A DNA stretch of 7,110 nucleotides, from NCBI GenBank assembly GCA_020200195.1, contig JAIVJE010000335.1, positions 1 to 7,110 of the forward strand. The letters are read 5' to 3'. The position numbers and the translations under genes were made by a program. This document shows positions 1 through 5,610 of the stretch, in pieces. The DNA is from Acidobacteriota bacterium. GTDB lineage: Bacteria; Acidobacteriota; Vicinamibacteria; Vicinamibacterales; 2-12-FULL-66-21. Every line of letters begins with the position of its first letter. Positions within the stretch are counted from its first letter, which is position 1. The notes beneath the pieces were generated by a model. That model worked only from the letters and a program-made list of their open reading frames with translations. It made no database searches and was not told where the DNA came from.

Positions 1-154
1 TCCGTACGGAGATAAGGGCATCTCTGAGCGGAGTTTGGGGCGTTACTCCATTCGCCGGGCGCGTACCTCTACAATCAGTGCTCACGGTGGACGGCACGGG
101 TCTGGCAACAAAAACGTGATCCGTGTTGAGGAGCGCTATGGAGCCGAACGTCGG

Positions 155-1393
155 ATGGTGATCCCGAATCGTGTGGGCGCAGGCACGGGTAGTGTCGCCG
201 ATGCCGACGGCACGTTCCAGTGGCCGCCGCCGAAAGACGACGGCGGCGGCGAGCTGTTGCGTGTTCCCGACGACGGCAGCGAACCGGTTAAGGCGCATGC
301 CACGCCCGCCAGGGAACTCGCGCCACACGATGCGACGCAGCCCGAGCCCCAAGACGCGCCGTCGGCTCCCGGCATCACCCCGCAGACGCCTAATCCAGAG
401 GACGCGTCCTACTTGCGTCTACAGGAGGCTCTCCGCCGACCACCACCGACGCCCCCGGAAAGCATAAGGCAAACCTATCACCCGCTGGAGAGACGACTCG
501 CACGTCCGGGATTGAGGCGTCCCGCAAGAACCTGGCTGCGCTCTCACATGTTCGCGGTGGCGTTCGCGCTGCTGGCCCTGGTCGCCGTTTTCGAGGGGGC
601 TTACATCCTTCGACCGGGTTGGTTCCGCAGCGCCAGTCCCGCGACTGTGGTCCCCGACGTACCGCTCGCAGCAGCGCCCAAGGCCGTGGCGGCCGAGAGC
701 GGAGCAGGGCGCCCGAAAGAGGCGTCTGAAAGCACCGGCACAACCGGCGCTGCGCGCGGAGGTCGTCTCAGCATCCGCAGCGAGCCATCCGGTGCGCAGG
801 TGTCTATCGATGGTCGCTCCTATGGCCTGACCCCCTTGACACTCGCCGTCACACCCGGTGAGCGACGGATCGTGCTCAAACTTGACGGCCGTGAGGTGCG
901 GCAGACTGTTCGAGTTGAGCCCGGGGGCACGGCGTCCGTCATTGCGCCGATGAGCAAGCCGACAACGTCTACCTCAGGTACCTCCGGCTGGATCGCAATC
1001 GTGTCAAAAGCCGAGCTGGACATTTTCGAGGATGGTGTGCTCGTGGGAAGCACGCGCAGCCCGCAGGTGATGATGCCGACAGGTTTGCACACGCTGCGGC
1101 TCGTAAACGAGACGCTTGGCTACGAGCGCACCCAGCAGATACGCGTCGAGCCGGGCAAGGTTGCGCGTGTCAGCCTCGCGTTGCCAGACAGCACGATCCA
1201 CTTGAACGCGCAGCCGTGGGCGGAGGTCTGGATCGACGGCAAGTCTGTTGGTGAGACGCCGATCGGCAACCTTCCGCTCCGCATCGGCACGCACGAGATC
1301 GTCTTCCGACATCCGGAACTCGGCGAGAAAACAGTGTCGACGGTGATCAAAGCCGGTGCGCCCACCCGCGTGACCGTCGACTTGCGCAAATGA
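155..1393 (+). CDS. Membrane-anchored PEGA-repeat protein
   Basis: The protein has 412 residues from the ATG at 155. Residues 1-130 are rich in Pro, Asp and charged residues and look disordered. One hydrophobic helix (about residues 132-152, around FAVAFALLALVAVFEGAYIL) follows an Arg-rich stretch, so the N-terminal part is probably cytoplasmic and the C-terminal part outside. After a low-complexity linker come three PEGA-like beta repeats at about residues 203-265, 277-342 and 345-412. They carry typical PEGA features: SEPSGAQVSIDG, TPLTL, and AEVWIDGKSVGETPIGNLPL. PEGA domains are thought to bind cell-surface or envelope components; no enzymatic motif is seen. The frame stays open upstream to a TTG at 35 and a GTG at 116. 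I prefer 155 because GGAG lies 11 nt before it and the upstream residues look unlike protein. A TACAAT at 70-75 could be a -10 element but lacks a good -35. The next gene begins 31 nt downstream, so the two are probably cotranscribed. The fold is fairly sure; the start and the function are not. Confidence 0.8.
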   Translation: MVIPNRVGAGTGSVADADGTFQWPPPKDDGGGELLRVPDDGSEPVKAHATPARELAPHDATQPEPQDAPSAPGITPQTPNPEDASYLRLQEALRRPPPTPPESIRQTYHPLERRLARPGLRRPARTWLRSHMFAVAFALLALVAVFEGAYILRPGWFRSASPATVVPDVPLAAAPKAVAAESGAGRPKEASESTGTTGAARGGRLSIRSEPSGAQVSIDGRSYGLTPLTLAVTPGERRIVLKLDGREVRQTVRVEPGGTASVIAPMSKPTTSTSGTSGWIAIVSKAELDIFEDGVLVGSTRSPQVMMPTGLHTLRLVNETLGYERTQQIRVEPGKVARVSLALPDSTIHLNAQPWAEVWIDGKSVGETPIGNLPLRIGTHEIVFRHPELGEKTVSTVIKAGAPTRVTVDLRK

Positions 1394-1424
1394 ATTGGTC
1401 GAGCGGCGCCAAGTGTGAGCCAAC

Positions 1425-2348
1425 ATGAGTACCACAGCATCGAGAGTGGCCGCGCCAATCGTTTTGAGCCTGGTCTTCAGTTTCGGATCTCCGGCCTCCG
1501 TTCGGGCCCGGCAGGACTCGCAGGCTCAAGGCGGGCCTCGGCTCGCCGAAATCAAAGGATTGTACGAATCGGCGGAATACGATCGGGCGCTGGCTGCCGT
1601 TAACCGTGCCAATCCAGCAGTCCTGATGCTCGGAGAGGCACGGGAAATTGAGATATACGAGGCGCTCTGCCTGCTGGCTCTCGGCAAGAAGGTCGAAGCC
1701 GACGCGAAGATTGAAGGCGTCATCCGAGCAGAGCCTCTCTATCAGCCCTCCACCGACCTCCCGAACCGTCTCCGTGCTCTCGTGGACGAAGCGCGGAACC
1801 GTCTGAGACCCGCGCTTGCGCAGTCACATTACATAGCTGGGAAGGAGCTGTTCGACGCGGAAGAGTACGAGGCAGCCGTCGCAGAGTTCGCGCTGGTGCT
1901 GCAACTCACGGACGTGCCGGCCGACAGGTCACGATCAGAATTTGGCGACATGCGGATCCTCGCAACGGGCTTCCGCGATCTGTCGGTGCGGGCGATCGCA
2001 ACCTCGAAGCCGCGCGTGTCGGAGGCCCCGGCTCCGCCCCCACCGCGTCCGCCGGACGCACCGGTGGTCCCACCGGTCGCCGTTCGGCAGAACCTGCCGC
2101 CATGGCCAGCGAGCTCCGGGGGCTTGCGAAGAGAAGCGCAAGGGCTCGCGCCGCTCAATGGCGTGCTCGAGATCGTTATCACAAAAACCGGCACGGTCGG
2201 CTCCGCGAAACTCATCAAACGCATCGAGCCGTTCTACGACACGCTCCTCCTGACCGCGGCCAGGCAATGGAGGTATCAACCGGCCACGCGCAATGGCGTC
2301 CCGGTTGAGTATGTCAAGACACTCGCAATAGCAGTAAACATCCGCTGA
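1425..2348 (+). CDS. Secreted TPR-like protein with TonB C-terminal domain
   Basis: The product has 307 residues. Residues 1-29 form a signal peptide with a hydrophobic core (APIVLSLVFSFGSPA) and a plausible cleavage after the VRA near residue 28. Residues 38-190 are helical and Ala/Glu-rich. Segments such as LYESAEYDRALAAVN and AGKELFDAEEYEAAVAEFALVLQ look like TPR helices, although no full repeat array was proven. A Pro-rich linker (residues 198-228) leads to a C-terminal TonB-type domain (about 243-307) with the pattern NGVLEIVITKTGTVGSAKL, LLLTAARQWRYQPA, NGVPVEY. In TonB this domain contacts outer-membrane receptors, but stand-alone periplasmic versions are common in Acidobacteriota and their partners are mostly unknown. 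No N-terminal TonB anchor or ExbB/ExbD genes are present here, so classical energy transduction is unlikely. The ATG at 1425 follows the PEGA gene by 31 nt with only a weak ribosome-binding site, suggesting a two-gene operon on envelope function. Confidence 0.85.
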   Translation: MSTTASRVAAPIVLSLVFSFGSPASVRARQDSQAQGGPRLAEIKGLYESAEYDRALAAVNRANPAVLMLGEAREIEIYEALCLLALGKKVEADAKIEGVIRAEPLYQPSTDLPNRLRALVDEARNRLRPALAQSHYIAGKELFDAEEYEAAVAEFALVLQLTDVPADRSRSEFGDMRILATGFRDLSVRAIATSKPRVSEAPAPPPPRPPDAPVVPPVAVRQNLPPWPASSGGLRREAQGLAPLNGVLEIVITKTGTVGSAKLIKRIEPFYDTLLLTAARQWRYQPATRNGVPVEYVKTLAIAVNIR

Positions 2349-2376
2349 GAACCCCCGACTCCTGGGATTTCTCGGG

Positions 2377-2820
2377 ATGTCCGACCAGCCGCCAGGACAG
2401 ACGGTCGTGTTCTACGATGGGGTCTGCGGGCTCTGCAACCGCTTCGTGTGGTTCGTGCTGCGCCGCGATCGGCAGAAACGGATCCAGTTTGCGCCGCTGC
2501 AGGGTGAGCTGGCCCGCACGGCGCTGGCCGGCCACGACCGCGACGCGGCCCACCTCCAGACTCTGTACGTGATCGCCGACTGGAGCTCGCCGCGCGCGCG
2601 GCTGCTCGACCGATCGCGTGCCGTCCTCCACGTCCTGCGGCAACTCGATTGCCGCTGGCGGTGGGCGGCACGCGTCGCGAGCCTCATCCCACTGCCACTG
2701 GCCGATGCGGTGTATGGTGTCATCGCTCGCGTTCGGTACTCCCTGTTTGGACGCCTGCCCGCGTGCCCGCTGCCGCCGGCCGAATGGCGTGAGCGCTTTC
2801 TCGAGTGCGGTCCCGATTGA
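2377..2820 (+). CDS. DCC-family thiol-disulfide oxidoreductase (DUF393)
   Basis: This 147-residue protein has the family hallmark near its N terminus: VVFYDGVCGLCN at residues 10-21, that is DxxCxxC with Asp14, Cys17 and Cys20. Family features follow: IQFAPLQGE (36-44), a TLYVI strand (62-66), a DRSRAVLHVLRQL segment (78-90) and a C-terminal RYSLFGRLPACPLPP (120-134). The family (PF04134) is predicted to have a thioredoxin-like fold with a redox CxxC; physiological substrates are largely unknown. There is no signal peptide, so the protein is probably cytoplasmic. Length is normal for the family. The start ATG lies 28 nt after the upstream gene, with only a G-rich stretch as ribosome-binding site. 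The stop overlaps the ATG of the DUF2071 gene, so the two are very likely translated from one message. Confidence 0.92.
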   Translation: MSDQPPGQTVVFYDGVCGLCNRFVWFVLRRDRQKRIQFAPLQGELARTALAGHDRDAAHLQTLYVIADWSSPRARLLDRSRAVLHVLRQLDCRWRWAARVASLIPLPLADAVYGVIARVRYSLFGRLPACPLPPAEWRERFLECGPD

Positions 2821-3599
2821 TGCCGACTCGGCCCCAGAACGATTTCAACTACACCATTCTCAGCGTCACGGCGCATCGTCCGTGGCCGATGCCGGCGTCT
2901 CCGTGGATCATGACTCAGACGTGGCACGACCTCCTGTTCGCGCACTGGCCGGTCGCTGTGGAGGCCCTGCGCGAGCTCGTGCCCGCCGCCTTCGAGATCG
3001 AGATGTTCGATGGCGAGGCGTGGCTGGGCGTGGTTCCGTTTGACATGACCAATGTCGCGCCGCGCGGAGTGCCTGCGCTGCCCTGGCTATCGGCATTCCC
3101 CGAGCTGAACGTCCGCACCTATGTCCGTGTGGGCGGCAAGCCCGGTGTGTACTTCTTCAGTCTGGACGCCGCGAACCCGGTGGCGGTGGGCGTTGCTCGA
3201 ACGCTTGTCCATCTGCCGTACTACTCGGCGACGATGAGCGTCACCGAGCGCGACGGGTTCATCGAGTACCGGAGCCGGCGAACCTCCTCGCACGCAGCCC
3301 TGGCCGAGTTCACAGCCCGCTATCGACCGACCGGCCCTGCCGGCCAGCCCGCCGCAGGGACTCTCGAGCATTTCCTGACGGAGCGGTACTGTCTCTACAC
3401 GGTGGACAAGTCGGCGCGCGCGTACCGGCTCGACATTCATCATGCACCGTGGCCGGTGCAGCGGGCTGAAGCGGAAATCACACGAAACTCGATGGCCGAG
3501 GCCGCCGGGATCCACCTGCCCGCACGGCCACCCGTGCTGCACTTTTCGCGGCGTCAGGACATGGTGGCGTGGCCGCTGCGTGCGATCGCTGACCAGTAG
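2820..3599 (+). CDS. DUF2071 / YqjF-like protein
   Basis: The 259-residue product matches the DUF2071 (YqjF-like) pattern: HRPWPMPASPWIMTQTWHDLLFAHWPV near the N terminus, EIEMFDGEAWLGVVPFDM (about residues 59-76), PWLSAFPELNVRTYVR, and PGVYFFSLDAANPVAV followed by a LPYYSATM segment. The C-terminal part carries FLTERYCLYT and HHAPWPVQRAE, also usual in the family. The fold is expected to resemble acetoacetate decarboxylase-like barrels; no reaction is established and none is claimed here. The ATG at 2820 overlaps the previous stop as TGATG, a classic coupling arrangement. A GTG at 2805 in the same frame would add five residues and is the alternative start. The frequent neighbourhood of DUF393 and DUF2071 proteins in bacteria supports the operon but does not reveal a substrate. 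Confidence 0.9.
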   Translation: MPTRPQNDFNYTILSVTAHRPWPMPASPWIMTQTWHDLLFAHWPVAVEALRELVPAAFEIEMFDGEAWLGVVPFDMTNVAPRGVPALPWLSAFPELNVRTYVRVGGKPGVYFFSLDAANPVAVGVARTLVHLPYYSATMSVTERDGFIEYRSRRTSSHAALAEFTARYRPTGPAGQPAAGTLEHFLTERYCLYTVDKSARAYRLDIHHAPWPVQRAEAEITRNSMAEAAGIHLPARPPVLHFSRRQDMVAWPLRAIADQ

Positions 3600-3616
3600 C
3601 GCGGATCGAGCAGTCG

Positions 3617-3802
3617 ATGGACGATTACTTTCCGGTCACGTGTCCGTACTGCGGGGAGCAGGTCGAACTCTACGTCGAGCCGGATGTGGAAGGCCGCATG
3701 GTGCAGGACTGCGAGGTCTGCTGCAATCCGTGGCTCGTTCGTGTATCCCGCGACGGGGACGAGCGGAGCGTTACCGTGTCGCGCGGGGATGGATCCGAGT
3801 GA
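3617..3802 (+). CDS. CPXCG-motif zinc-ribbon peptide
   Basis: This is a complete 61-residue protein. It carries CPYCG at residues 9-13 and CEVCCNPW at 32-39, giving two CxxC knuckles (Cys9/Cys12 and Cys32/Cys35, plus Cys36) about 20 residues apart. This matches the CPXCG cysteine-rich family (PF14255), predicted to bind zinc, with unknown cellular role. The region between the knuckles (EQVELYVEPDVEGRMVQD) is the acidic beta hairpin usual in the family, and length is normal. It starts 17 nt after the DUF2071 gene with a weak ribosome-binding site, so it is probably the last gene of the 2377-3802 operon. Confidence 0.9.
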   Translation: MDDYFPVTCPYCGEQVELYVEPDVEGRMVQDCEVCCNPWLVRVSRDGDERSVTVSRGDGSE

Positions 3803-3835
3803 TCGGTGCGAGGCCGGGCGAGATCGCCATCACAG

Positions 3836-3864
3836 AAAAGGGGCGCCGGCGCAGCCGGCGCCCC
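3836..3864 (-). terminator. Intrinsic terminator of the CsbD/17M stress gene
   Basis: A perfect 11-bp stem (GGGGCGCCGGC, 3840-3850, pairing with 3854-3864) encloses a 3-nt loop. On the - strand it lies 7 nt past the stop of the gene at 3872-4615 and is followed by TTTTCTG, so it reads as a rho-independent terminator for that gene. The T-run is short (four). On the + strand the hairpin is not followed by T residues, so it would at most stall transcripts of the convergent operon ending at 3802. Confidence 0.85.
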
Positions 3865-3871
3865 GTCAACG

Positions 3872-4615
3872 TCAGCGCAGGATATTGCGTGCGCCGTAAC
3901 CCGTAAAGTCCCGCTCGAGTGTTGCCGCATGCGCATCGTCGCGCGCGCGCGTCCCGATCACGATCCCGCCTTCCTTGATCCCGCGCTCGTAGTCCGCTGC
4001 GCGGTCTTCCGGAATGCCCGCGCCGATGAGCGCGCCGAGCAGCGTTCCGGTCGCGCCGCCAGCTCCCGCGCCGGCGATCGCGCCCGCAATCGGACCGGCA
4101 ACCACCAGACCGAGGCCCGGAATAGCGATGGCCGTCGCGGCCGCAACCAGCGCTCCGAGCGCCGCGCCGACACCGATACCGATGCCGCCGCCGATGCCCG
4201 CGCCTTCCGCGGCCTTGCTGCCTTCCTTGAACTCCTGGCCGGGACGGACGTCACCGAAGTGGCGCTTCCGGGTTTCATCGGACATCAGTACGCTGATGTC
4301 ACCGGACTTGTACCCGTGACGCGTCGTCAGGTCCTGGTAGGCCTTGCCGGCGCTCTCAGGGCTGTCGTACATCCCGGTGACGAGGTTCCGGCTGCCGCCG
4401 GCGGTTCGGCCGCGCACGCCATCAGTCTCGTCGAAGACATCGTTGTTGGCCTGCCGCGCACGGCCTTCCGCGTTCTCGCGCTCTCCCTCGCGTTCCAGGG
4501 AGCTGTTGCCGCTCACCGCACCGACCGCATCTTTCGTCGCACCCTTTACCCGCTCACCGAACGCCGAGGCCTCTTCCGCGACCGAGTCGTCTTTGTACTT
4601 TCTCTCGTCTGTCAT
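3872..4615 (-). CDS. General stress protein: CsbD-like plus YflT/17M-like domains
   Basis: The product has 247 residues. Residues 18-57 (GERVKGATKDAVGAVSGN, then a charged EREGERENAEGRARQ helix) resemble CsbD, a small stress-induced protein family. Residues 79-120 (VTGMYDSPESAGKAYQDL, then YKSGDISVLMSDE) and 201-247 (IPEDRAADYERGIKEGGIVI) form the two halves of a YflT/general-stress-17M-like domain. They are separated, as is common in such proteins, by a Gly/Ala-rich hydrophobic stretch (134-203) with closely spaced small residues that could pack as membrane or glycine-zipper helices. There is no signal peptide and no catalytic motif; a structural or envelope-stress role is inferred. The ATG at 4615 has a good ribosome-binding site (GAGG, 6 nt upstream). 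A near-consensus sigma-54 promoter lies 76-90 bp upstream and an intrinsic terminator follows the stop, so the gene is a single transcription unit. Confidence 0.87.
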   Translation of the reverse strand: MTDERKYKDDSVAEEASAFGERVKGATKDAVGAVSGNSSLEREGERENAEGRARQANNDVFDETDGVRGRTAGGSRNLVTGMYDSPESAGKAYQDLTTRHGYKSGDISVLMSDETRKRHFGDVRPGQEFKEGSKAAEGAGIGGGIGIGVGAALGALVAAATAIAIPGLGLVVAGPIAGAIAGAGAGGATGTLLGALIGAGIPEDRAADYERGIKEGGIVIGTRARDDAHAATLERDFTGYGARNILR

Positions 4616-4618
4616 GCA

Positions 4619-4626
4619 TCACCTCA
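4619..4626 (-). promoter_or_regulatory. Ribosome-binding site of the stress gene
   Basis: The - strand reads TGAGGTGA here. The GAGG core sits 6 nt before the ATG ending at 4615. This is the clearest Shine-Dalgarno in the window and fixes the start; an ATG three bases upstream is out of frame. Confidence 0.75.
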
Positions 4627-4690
4627 GATTCAGATCACGTGTCCGCGTCGCCCGCACGGGTGCCTTCACCGTGCAGAATTGTGCAATACA

Positions 4691-4705
4691 GCAAGGCTCC
4701 TGCCA
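4691..4705 (-). promoter_or_regulatory. Sigma-54 (-24/-12) promoter of the stress gene
   Basis: The - strand reads TGGCAGGAGCCTTGC followed by T. Against the consensus TGGCACG-N4-TTGCW, the only mismatch is G for C at the sixth base. The invariant GG and GC are spaced by exactly 10 bp. The predicted transcription start is about 4679 (an A on the - strand), giving a 64-nt leader before the stress gene ATG. No sigma-70-type pair of comparable quality was seen there. A sigma-54 activator gene lies less than 1 kb away. Confidence 0.68.
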
Positions 4706-4775
4706 CGCCGGATGGTGCCCAATCCTGCGAAAAATGCGGAGATTTGTGGTTGAGGTGAGTAACGGCCGGGTGTGA

Positions 4776-4802
4776 TCAGAAATGCGCGACGTACATTTCT
4801 GA
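4776..4802. promoter_or_regulatory. Perfect 9-9-9 inverted repeat, candidate activator-binding site
   Basis: TCAGAAATG (4776-4784) and CATTTCTGA (4794-4802) are exact reverse complements separated by 9 bp. The centre is about 110 bp upstream of the predicted transcription start of the stress gene, a usual place for enhancer-binding-protein sites. Neither strand has a T-tract after it, so it is unlikely to be a terminator. The binding protein is unknown; the activator encoded at 5611-6780 is the obvious candidate by location. Confidence 0.6.
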
Positions 4803-4864
4803 GGTTGGGCGTATGTCGCGACTGCGCCGGTGTGTCAGGTTCGCTCGGTGCGTAAGAGTTTGCC

Positions 4865-4933
4865 GAACGCGAACCTAACGAACGAAACCGAACCCAACGA
4901 ACCAACCGAACCTGATGAACCTGCCGAACCCAC
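4865..4933. repeat. Degenerate 9-bp tandem repeat, consensus CGAACCNAN
   Basis: Eight GAAC cores begin at 4865, 4871, 4880, 4890, 4899, 4908, 4917 and 4926. After the first step the spacing is 9 bp, with one step of 10. The other strand reads as GGTTCG repeats. The array ends at the stop codon of the zinc-ribbon gene (4934), so it lies in that gene's 3' untranslated region. A + strand frame through it would give Glu-Pro-X repeats but lacks the features of a gene. Confidence 0.75.
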
Positions 4934-5152
4934 TCAGTGTTTTCGTAAGCCCGGTGTGTCGGAGGCCGGGCGCGCCGCTCCTGCGGACGCCGAGCCGACA
5001 AGGGCGGGTTCAGAGGATGCGTTCATGCCGGTCCACACTTCCGCACAGGCCACACACCGATAGTGGATGAATCGTCCTCCCCCGTTCGTCTGCACTACGC
5101 GTTCGCAACGGCAGAAGGGGCACGGAAACTGGAACGATGTCTTGGCGCTCAT
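4934..5152 (-). CDS. Small zinc-ribbon protein
   Basis: The 72-residue frame begins MSAKTSFQFPCPFCRCERVV. It has Cys11, Cys14 and Cys16 in the first knuckle and Cys33/Cys36 in YRCVACAEVW, a zinc-ribbon pattern with a 16-residue spacing between knuckles. The tail (45-72) is Ala/Ser/Pro-rich and probably disordered. I do not recognise a named family; it could be a nucleic-acid- or protein-binding ribbon. The frame extends upstream to 5314, but the ATG at 5152 is preferred because it overlaps the stop of the membrane peptide gene as ATGA, indicating translational coupling, and because the extension shows no domain. A weak AAGGGA lies about 9 nt upstream. It is not closely similar to the CPXCG peptide at 3617-3802. 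Confidence 0.65.
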   Translation of the reverse strand: MSAKTSFQFPCPFCRCERVVQTNGGGRFIHYRCVACAEVWTGMNASSEPALVGSASAGAARPASDTPGLRKH

Positions 5153-5340
5153 GCGAGAGGTTCCCTTGGGGCGTGATGGTGCGGCCAGTCCGCCAACTCC
5201 GGTTGCGAGCGTTCGAACCGCGGCATCTCGACGTTCGTGCGCCGTTCGAGCCAGATGTTCGCGCACAGGGCAACGTCCACGACGAGTGCGTTGAAGATAG
5301 CGATTGTGAGGCACAGCCTGAGTGTTGTCCGCGCGTTCAT
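5149..5340 (-). CDS. One-helix small membrane protein
   Basis: The 63-residue product begins MNARTTLRLCLTIAIFNALVV. A single hydrophobic helix spans about residues 8-29 and is followed by a charged, His/Pro-rich tail (WLERR, then DWPHHHAPRE). Basic residues precede the helix and others follow it, so orientation is uncertain; it could also be an uncleaved signal anchor. I recognise no family. Support for it being real is the 4-base ATGA overlap with the downstream zinc-ribbon gene and the clear membrane helix. No strong ribosome-binding site is visible (GGGTCC upstream). Its transcription is divergent from the sigma-54 activator at 5611. Confidence 0.5.
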   Translation of the reverse strand: MNARTTLRLCLTIAIFNALVVDVALCANIWLERRTNVEMPRFERSQPELADWPHHHAPREPLA

Positions 5341-5353
5341 GCGGACCCGAACA

Positions 5354-5470
5354 TCAAAATCGTTGCCAGATTCGCTTTCTTCGCACTGCCTCAGCGATTT
5401 CGATTAAGGTCTCCGGCAGGAAGACTTTTGGCGCAGTAGGATCAGACAACACTCGCCGGAATCGCGACAT
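5354..5470 (-). CDS. Possible 38-residue peptide gene
   Basis: The frame starts at an ATG at 5470 and ends 13 nt before the ATG of the membrane peptide gene. The peptide MSRFRRVLSDPTAPKVFLPE, then TLIEIAEAVRRKRIWQRF, is amphipathic and basic. There is no ribosome-binding site, third codon positions are only weakly GC-rich, and I recognise no family. It could be a leader cistron of the - strand unit or simply an open stretch of the divergent control region. I would treat it as doubtful. Confidence 0.2.
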   Translation of the reverse strand: MSRFRRVLSDPTAPKVFLPETLIEIAEAVRRKRIWQRF

Positions 5471-5471
5471 A

Positions 5472-5479
5472 ACAGCTGT
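5472..5479. promoter_or_regulatory. Palindrome ACAGCTGT, candidate regulatory site 1
   Basis: This is an 8-bp perfect palindrome, with outer matches (CA and TG at 5468-5469 and 5482-5483) after two mismatched pairs. Its centre is about 120 bp before the predicted transcription start of the activator gene. The octamer AACAGCTG recurs 51 bp downstream, close to five helical turns. It may be an activator or repressor site; no binding protein is known. Confidence 0.3.
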
Positions 5480-5518
5480 GTTGCTTCGGTTGGGCAAAAT
5501 GTACGGCAGTTCTAGGCC

Positions 5519-5534
5519 GGAAACAGCTGATTCC
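5519..5534. promoter_or_regulatory. Imperfect 16-bp palindrome, candidate regulatory site 2
   Basis: GGAAACAGCTGATTCC is a palindrome apart from one A/A pair. It shares the AACAGCTG core with the site at 5472 and lies about 69 bp before the predicted transcription start of the activator gene. The two sites would fall on the same face of the helix. Confidence 0.3.
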
Positions 5535-5568
5535 TGAGGACACGAGGGCCTTCGTTGAAGTCGGCGCT

Positions 5569-5583
5569 CGGCATATCTTTTGC
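5569..5583 (+). promoter_or_regulatory. Sigma-54-like promoter of the activator gene
   Basis: The + strand reads CGGCATATCTTTTGC followed by T. It keeps the invariant GG and GC 10 bp apart and the GGCA and TTGCT blocks, but departs from TGGCACG-N4-TTGCW at three positions (first, sixth, seventh). The predicted start is near 5595, leaving about a 16-nt leader before the ATG at 5611. It would allow self-activation of the regulator. Confidence 0.45.
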
Positions 5584-5610
5584 TCCCACGTCGCTGCTCC
5601 ACTGGTCAGT

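Noticed and set aside
35..154. N-terminal extension of the PEGA protein from TTG 35
   Set aside because: The only GGAG is 1 nt from the TTG, the residues look unlike protein, and a possible -10 (TACAAT, 70-75) lies inside it. It cannot be fully excluded.
1004..1458. Overlapping - strand frames of 143 and 112 codons
   Set aside because: They are antisense to the PEGA repeats, lack domains and ribosome-binding sites, and cross the gene boundary.
2347..2373. Weak hairpin between the TonB-C gene and the DUF393 gene (GAGAACCC with GGG and TTCTC)
   Set aside because: Short stem with a 2-nt bulge and no T-tract; not a convincing terminator.
3806..4753. 315-codon + strand frame over the stress gene
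   Set aside because: Arg/Ala-rich shadow of the CsbD/17M gene; it runs through the terminator hairpin, ribosome-binding site and sigma-54 promoter of the real gene.
4830..5063. 77-codon + strand frame with Glu-Pro-X repeats
   Set aside because: The repeat comes from the 9-bp DNA array; no start signal, and it overlaps the better supported zinc-ribbon gene on the other strand.
5354..5368. Sigma-54-like TGGCAACGATTTTGA on the - strand before the membrane peptide gene
   Set aside because: The invariant GC is GA here and the predicted start would leave a leader of only about 2 nt.
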